The notes beneath the pieces were generated by a model that saw nothing but the letters and a program-made list of their open reading frames with translations, was not told the DNA's origin and searched no databases. Of a stretch of 7,709 nucleotides of DNA, positions 1 through 5,703 are shown piece after piece. Position 1 is the stretch's first letter. Each line of letters opens with the position of its first letter. Source of the stretch: Gemmatimonadota bacterium (GTDB taxonomy: Bacteria > Gemmatimonadota > Gemmatimonadetes > Longimicrobiales > Gaopeijiaceae); contig JAUXEE010000079.1 of the NCBI GenBank assembly GCA_030618065.1, forward strand, positions 1 through 7,709. Direction: 5' to 3'. The position numbers were made by a program, and so were the translations under genes.

Positions 1-354
1 CCCGTCAACCTCGCCGAAAAGCTCTCGGAGATCCAGGACTACTGGAACCCTTGCATCGTGGGGGAGCTAAACGGCCAGCATGTGAAGTTGGCCAAGGTGA
101 GAGGTGCGTTCGTCTGGCACCGCCACCAGAACGAAGACGAGCTATTTCTCGTACTGAAAGGTGTTCTTGGCCTGGAGCTACGGGACGGCACGGTGACTTT
201 GAGGCCCGGTGAGGTCTTCATCGTGCCCCGAGGGGTGGAGCACAGGCCTGTCGCCGAGGAGGAGGTGCACTTGTTATTGTTCGAGCCTGCCTCCACCCTG
301 AACACGGGAAATGTCAGAAACGAACGAACCGTGGACAGGCCCCGGCGGATTTGA
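1..354 (+). CDS. Cupin domain protein, 5'-truncated by the window edge
   Basis: Small single-domain cupin, a double-stranded beta-barrel that usually binds one metal ion. The frame is open from base 1, so the start codon lies just outside the window; a GTG at 58 would cut into the conserved N-terminus and is unlikely. Numbering from the first visible codon, cupin motif 1 covers residues 35-54 with H40, H42 and E47 as metal ligands. Motif 2 is at 70-81 with H81 as the fourth ligand; the family's trailing Asn is absent. The N-terminal NLAEKLSEI and the C-terminal FEPASTLNTGNVRNERTV stretches match the common short cupins of about 115-120 residues, so only a few residues are missing. The substrate is unknown; such proteins may be small dioxygenases, isomerases or sensors. 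The next gene starts 27 bases downstream on the same strand, so the two may be co-transcribed. Confidence 0.9.
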   Translation, partial: PVNLAEKLSEIQDYWNPCIVGELNGQHVKLAKVRGAFVWHRHQNEDELFLVLKGVLGLELRDGTVTLRPGEVFIVPRGVEHRPVAEEEVHLLLFEPASTLNTGNVRNERTVDRPRRI

Positions 355-381
355 GGAGAACCTTCTCGACCGAAAGTCGTC

Positions 382-1236
382 ATGATATCCACTGATTTTC
401 GCCCCGACTCCCGCCTCTTTCCCTTCGAATCGCATTGGTCGGGGGGCCCTGGCGGGAAGATCCATTACATAGACGAGGGGGAGGGCGCCCCCATCCTCTT
501 CCTCCATGGGAATCCCACCTGGAGCTTCCTCTACAGGGGGATCATCATCCGCCTGAGGAAGCATTTTCGGTGTATCGCTCCTGATTTGCCGGGGTTCGGA
601 TTGTCGGACCATCCCCCCGGCTACCGCTACACACCGGAGGAGCATGCCAGAGCCATCCAGGCCTTCGTCAAGGAATTGGACCTCCAGAATCTCACCATCA
701 TGGGGCACGACTGGGGTGGGCCCATCGGTATGAAGGTGGCCCTGGAGGAGCTGGACCGGATTCGGGCCCTGGTCATGGGAAATACCTGGTACTGGCCAAC
801 GACTGCCCTACACCTGAAGGCCTTCAGTTGGATCATGTCTATGGGCTACGCCCAGGGTCTGATCCACCGAAAGAACCTCTTTGTCGATCGGATCATCCCC
901 CTGGGTGTCAAACACCCCGTGGCCGGCGAGGTCCTTCAGCACTATCGGGGCCCCTTTCCCACCGTCGATAGCCGAGCCGGAATCGCCGAGTTTGCCCGCC
1001 AAATCAACCTCTCCGCCAACTGGCTGGCCCAGATCGAGATCGGTGTGCGACGTGACCTCCGGCACCTTCCTCTCCTCCTCACATGGGGAATCGAAGACTT
1101 GGCGTTCACGCCGGCGTTCATGGACACCTTCATGAGGGATTTCGACACGACCAGCGTGATGCGCCTGGATGCGAAGCACTACATCCAGGAAGACGCTCCC
1201 GGGGAGGTGAGCGAAGCCATCAAGGAATTTCTCTAG
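382..1236 (+). CDS. Haloalkane dehalogenase-like alpha/beta hydrolase (subfamily III-like)
   Basis: 284-residue alpha/beta hydrolase predicted to cleave carbon-halogen bonds by an ester intermediate on Asp. The oxyanion and halide-binding segment HGNPTW is at 42-47 with N44. The nucleophile elbow GHDWGG has D110 followed by halide-binding W111. The acid fits D239 after strand 7 (TWGIEDLAF), and the base is H266 (AKHYIQ). An Asp-His-Asp triad with an Asn-Trp halide pair is the combination described for HLD-III enzymes; HLD-I uses Trp-Trp and HLD-II places a Glu after strand 6, where this protein has NTW at 134-136. Epoxide hydrolases share the fold but normally lack Asn at position 44. No signal peptide is seen, so it is cytoplasmic. 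ATG 382 is the only usable start after the cupin stop; its ribosome site is weak (GAAAG at 371-375). The 3' end overlaps the opposing gene by 17 bases. Substrate unknown. Confidence 0.9.
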   Translation: MISTDFRPDSRLFPFESHWSGGPGGKIHYIDEGEGAPILFLHGNPTWSFLYRGIIIRLRKHFRCIAPDLPGFGLSDHPPGYRYTPEEHARAIQAFVKELDLQNLTIMGHDWGGPIGMKVALEELDRIRALVMGNTWYWPTTALHLKAFSWIMSMGYAQGLIHRKNLFVDRIIPLGVKHPVAGEVLQHYRGPFPTVDSRAGIAEFARQINLSANWLAQIEIGVRRDLRHLPLLLTWGIEDLAFTPAFMDTFMRDFDTTSVMRLDAKHYIQEDAPGEVSEAIKEFL

Positions 1237-1648
1237 CTTCCTCCACAGCCTCCAGCCCTTCGATGCGGTGTTTCCACCGCTCGTCCTCCGGTATGCCCTC
1301 CGGCCGGTAGAGAATCACGCGAACCCGCTCCAGCGTCACCAAACCCCCTCCGATGAGGCGATTCAGTTCCGGGCGGATCTCCTCGATTTTCTCCTCCGTC
1401 TCGACCACCTCCACGATAATGGGAAGATCCGCGGATAGCCGAAGGACCCGGTCGGTATGGATTCGTGCGCTGGCCCCGAACCCGGCGATGCCCCGGTGAA
1501 CCGTGGCTCCGGCGAAACCTCGCTCCCGGAGGGTCAGGAGAAGACCCTCGTAAAGAGGTTTCCCCTTATGATGACCGCTCTCCACCCGGTCGCTCTCACC
1601 GATAAATATGCGCATGAGGGTACGCTCACCCCGGAATCGATGCGCCAT
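1220..1648 (-). CDS. DUF190 family protein (fluoride-channel partner)
   Basis: 142-residue DUF190 protein, a small PII-like alpha/beta fold often encoded beside CrcB; its biochemical role is not established. The family signature is clear: GERTLMRIFIGESDR near the N-terminus, then GKPLYEGLLLTLRERGFAGATV, then HRGIAGFGASARIHT, and a C-terminal GGLVTLERVRVILYR. Length is typical. The frame extends 39 codons further upstream, but that extension lies inside crcB and has no family similarity. ATG 1648 is chosen because it sits just before the conserved block, has a GAGAGG-like ribosome site and follows the crcB stop by 4 bases. That spacing indicates co-transcription and probable translational coupling. 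The C-terminal codons overlap the convergent dehalogenase gene by 17 bases. Confidence 0.92.
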   Translation of the reverse strand: MAHRFRGERTLMRIFIGESDRVESGHHKGKPLYEGLLLTLRERGFAGATVHRGIAGFGASARIHTDRVLRLSADLPIIVEVVETEEKIEEIRPELNRLIGGGLVTLERVRVILYRPEGIPEDERWKHRIEGLEAVEEAREIP

Positions 1649-1652
1649 GAAG

Positions 1653-2036
1653 CTACCCTCTCGCCTGAAGGATAAAGGATGCGAGGGCCATCCCTCCGAG
1701 GATTCCAACGAGCCCCAGGAGAAGGCTGCCCCCCATGTATAGCCCTCCCCTTGCCCATTCCCCACCCTCCAACAACACCACCGCCTCGTAGGAGAAGGTG
1801 CTATAGGTGGTAAAGGCTCCCAGGAAACCGATGGTCACCAGAGTCCGAAGCTCGGCCGACCATGCCAGGCTCGCGAAGAAAGGTAGGGAAAGGCCCAGGA
1901 CGAAGGATCCCAGGACATTCACCACCAGAGTGCCCATGGGGAAGGTGGTATCCAGGAAGGATTGAACCCATCCACTGAGGCCGTACCGAGCCACGGCTCC
2001 AAAGGCGCCACCTAGAGCGATCATCAAAATGAGCAT
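1653..2036 (-). CDS. crcB: Fluoride ion channel CrcB/FluC
   Basis: 127-residue inner-membrane fluoride channel that works as an antiparallel dimer and lowers cytoplasmic fluoride. Four hydrophobic helices lie at about 2-22, 33-55, 64-88 and 98-122. Family motifs are intact: GGAFGAVARYG at 9-19 with R17, GTLVVNVLGSFVLG at 35-48 with the pore Asn N40, and GFLGAFTTYSTFSYE at 70-84, the helix-break and Phe-box segment. The first Phe-box position is Tyr (Y78) and the second is the usual Phe (F81). The ATG at 2034-2036 is preceded by AGAGGGA at a sensible distance. The DUF190 gene follows after 4 bases. Only 15-17 bases separate the start from the tRNA terminator, which leaves no room for a fluoride riboswitch in the leader. 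Expression must come from terminator read-through or a promoter inside the tRNA region. Confidence 0.97.
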   Translation of the reverse strand: MLILMIALGGAFGAVARYGLSGWVQSFLDTTFPMGTLVVNVLGSFVLGLSLPFFASLAWSAELRTLVTIGFLGAFTTYSTFSYEAVVLLEGGEWARGGLYMGGSLLLGLVGILGGMALASFILQARG

Positions 2037-2051
2037 GGCTTCCCTCTAACG

Positions 2052-2077
2052 AAAAATCCGGCGCGAACGCCGGATTT
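2052..2077 (-). terminator. Rho-independent terminator of the tRNA operon
   Basis: A perfect 10-bp stem (arms 2054-2063 and 2068-2077) closes a four-base loop that reads TTCG on the minus strand. On that strand the descending arm runs into five consecutive T at 2056-2052. It starts four bases after the 3' end of tRNA-Val, which fixes the direction as minus. On the plus strand the trailing T-run is only three bases, so bidirectional use is less likely. Confidence 0.85.
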
Positions 2078-2080
2078 CGA

Positions 2081-2153
2081 TGGCCGCTGCTGGACTCGAA
2101 CCAGCGACCCCATCGATGTGAACGATGTGCTCTGCCAACTGAGCTAAGCGGCC
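2081..2153 (-). tRNA. tRNA-Val (anticodon CAC)
   Basis: 73-base cloverleaf without an encoded CCA. The acceptor stem is GGCCGCT paired with AGCGGCC, with discriminator A at 2081. The D arm is GCTC/GAGC. The anticodon stem is CATCG/CGATG around the seven-base loop TTCACAT, giving anticodon CAC for the Val codon GTG. The T arm is GCTGG, loop TTCGAGT, CCAGC. All stems pair fully. It lies 68 bases downstream of tRNA-Glu and directly before the terminator, so the two are probably one transcript. Confidence 0.97.
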
Positions 2154-2207
2154 GCCAAGACCAGGATCCCGAAGGACCCCGGTCAGATGAATCGATCGGC
2201 CTAGAGA

Positions 2208-2219
2208 GACCGGCCGGTC
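2208..2219. repeat. 12-bp perfect palindrome in the tRNA spacer
   Basis: GACCGGCCGGTC is self-complementary and lies between the two tRNA genes, close to the 3' end of tRNA-Glu. A shorter related inverted repeat, GACCCCGGTC, is at 2175-2184 and shares the GACC/GGTC arms. In a transcript these could form a small hairpin that influences tRNA processing. No following T-run is present, so it is not a terminator. Confidence 0.4.
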
Positions 2220-2221
2220 AG

Positions 2222-2294
2222 TACCCCCAGGGGGAATCGAACCCCCGTCTCCTGGCTGAGAACCAGGTATCCTGGGCCACTAGACGATGGGGGC
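2222..2294 (-). tRNA. tRNA-Glu (anticodon CTC)
   Basis: 73-base cloverleaf without an encoded CCA. The acceptor stem is GCCCCCA with TGGGGGT (G-U at the outermost pair) and discriminator A at 2222. The D region GTCTAGTGGCCCAGGATA is the usual tRNA-Glu type. The anticodon stem is CCTGG/CCAGG around TTCTCAG, giving anticodon CTC for the Glu codon GAG. The T arm is GGGGG, loop TTCGATT, CCCCC. It is the first gene of the tRNA pair. Confidence 0.97.
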
Positions 2295-2330
2295 AAAAGC
2301 CCAAACAAATACCACTCCAGGGCGGCCCTA

Positions 2331-2359
2331 AAAGTACCAAAAGGAAAAGTGCGCCTCAA
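2331..2359 (-). promoter_or_regulatory. Candidate promoter for the tRNA pair
   Basis: On the minus strand TTGAGG (2359-2354) is followed, after exactly 17 bases, by TACTTT (2336-2331), then a GC-rich discriminator leading to a start about 29 bases before tRNA-Glu. Matches to the sigma-70 consensus are 4/6 and 3/6. Position and spacing fit a stable-RNA promoter, but the hexamers are weak and the organism's consensus is unknown, so this is only a candidate. Confidence 0.3.
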
Positions 2360-2423
2360 CCCCCTCCAGAAGTACTTGCGAAAACCATTATCTTACTCTT
2401 CCCGCACGTGGAACCATTAAAGG

Positions 2424-2720
2424 ATGATGATGAGCGAAAAGCTGAACAAACAATCGATCCAGGGATGGCTGGAGAAGCGTCCGGGGTGGAGCGTGAAGAA
2501 GGACTGCCTGGTGAAGGAGTTCTATTTCAAATCCTTCCGCAACGCCATCGTGTTCGTGAACCGCATCGCCAGTCTGGCGGATGAGTCGGGAAACCGGCCC
2601 GGCATCGATGTCCGGAACGAGATGGTCCGGCTCACTCTGACCACACCGGACGTGAGTGGGCTCACTCAGGAGGATCTCGAGCTGGCTCAACGCATCGACT
2701 TCGCCACTTCGGCTCGCTAG
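2424..2720 (+). CDS. Pterin-4a-carbinolamine dehydratase-like protein lacking the catalytic histidines
   Basis: 98-residue member of the PCD/DCoH fold. Active members dehydrate 4a-hydroxytetrahydrobiopterin, produced by aromatic amino acid hydroxylases; others have moonlighting or unknown roles. The fold signature is good: a GWSVKKDCLVKEFYFKSF beta segment, the FRNAIVFVNRIASLADE helix at about 38-54, and GLTQEDLELAQRID at 79-92. However, the site that is normally His-His-Pro reads N57-R58-P59, and the third His (usual TTHD) is P75 in TTPD. All three catalytic histidines are therefore missing, and dehydratase activity is doubtful. Three ATG codons stand in a row (2424, 2427, 2430) behind AAAGG at 2419-2423; the third has the best spacing, 6 bases. 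The gene stands alone, divergent from the tRNAs, with no aromatic hydroxylase in view. Confidence 0.85.
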   Translation: MMMSEKLNKQSIQGWLEKRPGWSVKKDCLVKEFYFKSFRNAIVFVNRIASLADESGNRPGIDVRNEMVRLTLTTPDVSGLTQEDLELAQRIDFATSAR

Positions 2721-2748
2721 GGGCCTGCCAGGGCGAGCAGGGGGTCCC

Positions 2749-3462
2749 TTACCTCCTTCTTCCGTACAGCAGGAAGTCCCGGACAATGAGGTAGGTCTCC
2801 TCGTGATCCAGCAGGCCTTGATGGGTGGGGCAGCAAATCACCCGGTCCCCAATCCCAAGAAGGGTCGCTCCATACCCCGGCACCACCGTCAGGTCCAGAG
2901 GGGTCCTGATCGTCAGGACGTTCGCCCAACTTTGGGGCCACCCGCCCTTCCGCAATCCCTGCAGGAAGTCGCTTTCAGGTATCATCTCGGGTCCACCGTC
3001 CCCCCAGGCCAGATAGGCGGTGACCGTTCCGTGAAAGGGCGTGGCGAGGAAGACCACCCGGTTGAGGGGTAGAAGAGTCCCTTTTCCCTGGAGGAGGGTC
3101 CAGACAGCCAGTCCCCCCATGGAGTGGGCCACGATATCCACGCTTCTGGCTCCGGTTTCCGTCATGACGAATTGGAGAGCCTGGTCCAGCTCGGCGGCAT
3201 GATCCACACTGCTCCCCGCTGGATCGATGAATTCCAGGGGAAAGACGTCATCCTCTTCCCAACCGTCACGGACGAGTCTCTCCTTCAGGGCCATCATATC
3301 CAGGGACCGGCCCAACCACCCGGGGATCAGGAGGACGGGGCGACGCTCGGCAGCCACATCCTCTTGCCGAACCCCTGGCGCCTCCTGAGCGAACCCCGGC
3401 ACGCTCCCAAAGAGGAGCGCGGCCGCCAGCCAAAAGCCCTTCTTCAACGGCTTTGCCTTCAA
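2749..3462 (-). CDS. Exported lipase/esterase-like alpha/beta hydrolase
   Basis: 237-residue serine hydrolase of the class 2 lipase / EstA-like type, probably acting on acyl esters outside the cytoplasm. Residues 1-26 form a signal peptide: lysine-rich start (KAKPLKKG), hydrophobic WLAAALLFG, and a likely cut near GFA-QE. The oxyanion region is LIPGWLG at 45-51, with Pro where His is usual. The nucleophile elbow is VAHSMGG with S114; ATPFHG follows at 140-145. D190 (RTPLDLTVVPG) and H214 (CPTHQGLL) are the likely acid and base. A vicinal Cys pair (C210-C211) sits beside the catalytic His. The start is TTG at 3462: no ATG or GTG lies between the upstream in-frame stop and the signal peptide, and GGGAG stands 6 bases before it. 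The gene is convergent with the dehydratase-like gene (28-base gap, no terminator hairpin seen) and divergent from the reductase. Confidence 0.85.
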   Translation of the reverse strand: MKAKPLKKGFWLAAALLFGSVPGFAQEAPGVRQEDVAAERRPVLLIPGWLGRSLDMMALKERLVRDGWEEDDVFPLEFIDPAGSSVDHAAELDQALQFVMTETGARSVDIVAHSMGGLAVWTLLQGKGTLLPLNRVVFLATPFHGTVTAYLAWGDGGPEMIPESDFLQGLRKGGWPQSWANVLTIRTPLDLTVVPGYGATLLGIGDRVICCPTHQGLLDHEETYLIVRDFLLYGRRR

Positions 3463-3545
3463 AGGCCTCTCCCGTATCTTCTTTCATCGGCTGGCTCCGG
3501 TGCCGGAGGCCGGCCTCTCATCTCATTCATTCGGAGCCGTTCAGG

Positions 3546-4337
3546 ATGTCGGAAGACATTGGCAAGGATCGTTGGGCCCTGATCCTGGGTGCGTCCAGTG
3601 GTTTTGGTGAAGCATGTGCTCGGGCCCTGGCCGAAGTCGGGTACAACATCTTCGGCGTCCACCTGGATCGCCGGGCGGGCCTGGAGCATGTGAAACTCCT
3701 CAAGGCAGACTTGGAAAGCACGAGCCAAAAAGCACACTTCTTCAATATCAATGCAGCTGACCCTGAGAAGATGGAGGACACGCTGGAGGAAATGAAGGGC
3801 CTCCTGGGTGAGGGCGAGGACATTGGGGTCCTTATGCACTCTTTGGCCTTCGGCACTCTCCGACCCTACGTGGGGGAGGGAGCCGTTTCTTCAAACCAGA
3901 TGGACATGACGCTTCGGGTCATGGCCCACTCCCTCGTCGACTGGACCCAGGCCGCTGTCCGCAGGGGGATGTTGGGGGAGGGCGGGCGGATTTTTGCCAT
4001 GACGTCTTCGGGCTCCAACCGGATCATTCCCAGCTACGGCCCCGTATCCGCCGCCAAGTGCGCCTTGGAATCCCATTGCCGCCAGCTTGCCTACGAGCTC
4101 GCCCCTCTTGGAATCACAGTGAATGCCATACGAGGCGGCGTTACCGATACTCCTGCCCTTCGGAAGATCCCCGGTAACGATCTCCTCATCGAAGGCGCCT
4201 CCGCGAAGAACCCTTCGGGCCGCCTCACGACCCCCCAGGACGTGGCCGACGCGGTCGTTTCTCTCTGTTCCCCAAAGAGCCATTGGATCACGGGGAACGT
4301 CATCAACGTGGATGGGGGAGAAGAGATCGTAACGTAA
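3546..4337 (+). CDS. FabL/FabI-like enoyl-ACP reductase (short-chain dehydrogenase family)
   Basis: 263-residue short-chain dehydrogenase/reductase, probably reducing enoyl-ACP or a similar enoyl thioester with NAD(P)H in the last step of fatty acid elongation. The nucleotide loop is GASSGFG at 15-21; R42-R43 after strand 2 could favour NADPH. The MHSLAFG segment at 97-103 recalls the HSIAF block of FabI. The active site is S144/S145, Y154 and K161 in SYGPVSAAK, giving Tyr-x6-Lys, the spacing of FabI and FabL rather than the usual Tyr-x3-Lys. The C-terminal half (AIRGGVTDTPALRKIPGNDL, then NPSGR, ITGNVINVDGG) follows the pattern I recall for Bacillus FabL. ATG 3546 is chosen because GGAG stands 9 bases upstream and the Rossmann strand begins 10 residues in; an in-frame ATG at 3453 would add 31 unrelated residues and overlap the divergent lipase gene. 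A non-FabL reductase of polyketide or secondary metabolism is possible. Confidence 0.85.
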   Translation: MSEDIGKDRWALILGASSGFGEACARALAEVGYNIFGVHLDRRAGLEHVKLLKADLESTSQKAHFFNINAADPEKMEDTLEEMKGLLGEGEDIGVLMHSLAFGTLRPYVGEGAVSSNQMDMTLRVMAHSLVDWTQAAVRRGMLGEGGRIFAMTSSGSNRIIPSYGPVSAAKCALESHCRQLAYELAPLGITVNAIRGGVTDTPALRKIPGNDLLIEGASAKNPSGRLTTPQDVADAVVSLCSPKSHWITGNVINVDGGEEIVT

Positions 4338-4350
4338 GGAGGCTCCGAGG

Positions 4351-5703
4351 CTATTCTGCCAGCGCCTTTTCGACCACCTTCTTGAGTCGCGGCACCGCCC
4401 AATCGAGCTGCTCCTCGGAAATCACCAAGGGCGGCGAGAGTTCCAGGACATGCCCGGCAGCTCCCGCAGGTAGAACCAGGATCCCCTCCCGGAGAGCGAG
4501 AGTGGCCGCCCGAACGGCAACCCCTTTTATGGGCCTGTTCGTGCCAGGATGTCGAAGATCCACTCCCACGAAAAGGCCCCTGCCCCTCACCTCGCTCACC
4601 TCGGAAATCTCGGCCAAGGACGTCGTGAGGAGAGTGAGGAGTTTCCTCCCCATGGTCTCGGATCGGGCCACCAGATCCCCCTTCCTCAGCTCCCGCAAAA
4701 AGGACAACCCGGCGGCACAAGAAAGGGGATTTCCCAGGAAGGTGCTGGTATGGATGGCCTCTCCTCGGGTCGGCGGCCAGGCATTCATGATCCGGGCCGG
4801 CCCCACGCATGCGCTCAAAGGCAAACCACCGCCCAGACCTTTTCCGAGACAGAGGAGGTCTGGAACCACCCCCTCGTGAAGGAAAGCGAAGAGGGCTCCG
4901 GTCCGGCCGAGGCCCGTGAAGATCTCGTCGAAGATCAGAAGAGCCTTTTCGTTCCAGGTCAGGTCCGCCAAGGCCTCCAGGTAGCCCGGGGGCGGAATCC
5001 GAACCCCGGCCCGGCCCTGAATCGGCTCGATGATGACAGCCCCCACCTCATCCCCCCCGTCCCCCTCCCGGAGAATCCACCGGACCTTGTCCAGGCTTTT
5101 CTTGACTGCCCGATCCCCATCACGGGAGTCAGGGAAGGGCGCGAAACGGACGCCCTTGTAGAGACGGGAGAGGAAGGGGCCCCGGAAATCTTCCCGGTGG
5201 GTGGCAGCCAAGGGTCCCGAGGTCAGGCCGTGGTAGGCTCCCTCAAAGGCGAGAATTCCGGGCCTCCCCGTCACAAGAAGAGCCGTTTTGAGTGCTGCCT
5301 CCACTGCTTCCGAGCCAGAGGACCCCAGAATCGTCCGGGAGTTCGGCCACGGCCCCAAGGCAGCCAACGCCTCGAGGAACTCCACCTTCTTCGCCGGCGG
5401 GTGCACGTCCCCCATCCCATGGATGAGGCGTCCCGCCTGATCCCGAATCCCCTCCACCACAGCGGGGGAAGTGTGGCCGGCCATCGACACGCCAAAGGCC
5501 CCGGTGAGGTCCAGATAGATGTTCCCATCCACGTCCCGGACGTTGGCCCCTCTGGCCTCCTCCCAGAACACCGGGAAGTCGGGGGTGAGGTGGGTGATGT
5601 TTCGGGACTCGACCCGGGAAAGGCGCTCAGCCATCTCCAGGGAGCGGGGACCCGGGGGAGGACTCTGGATCCTGGGCAGGAGACCCCCGAGATCTTCAGC
5701 CAA
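4351..5703 (-). CDS. Class III PLP-dependent aminotransferase
   Basis: About 450 residues, fold type I, of the acetylornithine/4-aminobutyrate/omega-amino acid aminotransferase group; the amino donor cannot be told from sequence. Numbered from the TTG start: VRDVDGNIYLDLTGAFGV at about 55-72, the PLP-phosphate motif GSSGSEAVEAALK at 127-139, EGAYHG at 154-159, EPIQGRAGV at 226-234, the ring-nitrogen Asp D259 in LIFDEIFTGLGRTG, and the Schiff-base lysine K288 in CLGKGLGGGLPLSA. TSTFLGNPLSCAA follows at about 319-331, and the C-terminal GRGLFVGVDL is present. It looks complete and active. TTG 5703 is preferred because a strong purine-rich ribosome site (GGGAGGAGGGAG) stands just upstream and the codon overlaps the end of the preceding gene by 8 bases; GTG 5733 would add 10 residues, and ATG 5634 would remove conserved residues. 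It is convergent with the reductase gene, with a 13-base gap. Confidence 0.93.
   Translation of the reverse strand: MAEDLGGLLPRIQSPPPGPRSLEMAERLSRVESRNITHLTPDFPVFWEEARGANVRDVDGNIYLDLTGAFGVSMAGHTSPAVVEGIRDQAGRLIHGMGDVHPPAKKVEFLEALAALGPWPNSRTILGSSGSEAVEAALKTALLVTGRPGILAFEGAYHGLTSGPLAATHREDFRGPFLSRLYKGVRFAPFPDSRDGDRAVKKSLDKVRWILREGDGGDEVGAVIIEPIQGRAGVRIPPPGYLEALADLTWNEKALLIFDEIFTGLGRTGALFAFLHEGVVPDLLCLGKGLGGGLPLSACVGPARIMNAWPPTRGEAIHTSTFLGNPLSCAAGLSFLRELRKGDLVARSETMGRKLLTLLTTSLAEISEVSEVRGRGLFVGVDLRHPGTNRPIKGVAVRAATLALREGILVLPAGAAGHVLELSPPLVISEEQLDWAVPRLKKVVEKALAE

Noticed and set aside
300..400. Cupin-dehalogenase fusion, since both are in the same frame with only a TGA between
   Set aside because: The cupin ends with its normal C-terminal sequence, and the dehalogenase begins with its normal N-terminus at an ATG; the shared frame is coincidence.
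382..1236. Epoxide hydrolase as the identity of the alpha/beta hydrolase
   Set aside because: The fold and GHDWGG elbow are shared, but Asn at the HGNP position with Trp after the nucleophile is the halide-binding pair of dehalogenases.
2037..2051. Fluoride riboswitch upstream of crcB
   Set aside because: Only 15 bases lie between the terminator hairpin and the start codon, too few for the roughly 50-base aptamer, and the hairpin itself lacks its conserved pseudoknot elements.
2081..2294. tRNA-linked integration site or genomic island
   Set aside because: No integrase, no duplicated tRNA 3' end and no phage-like genes are seen on either side within the window.
2370..2423. Sigma-70 promoter for the dehydratase-like gene around TTGCGA at 2376
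   Set aside because: No reasonable -10 hexamer lies 16-18 bases downstream; the AT-rich patch is suggestive only.
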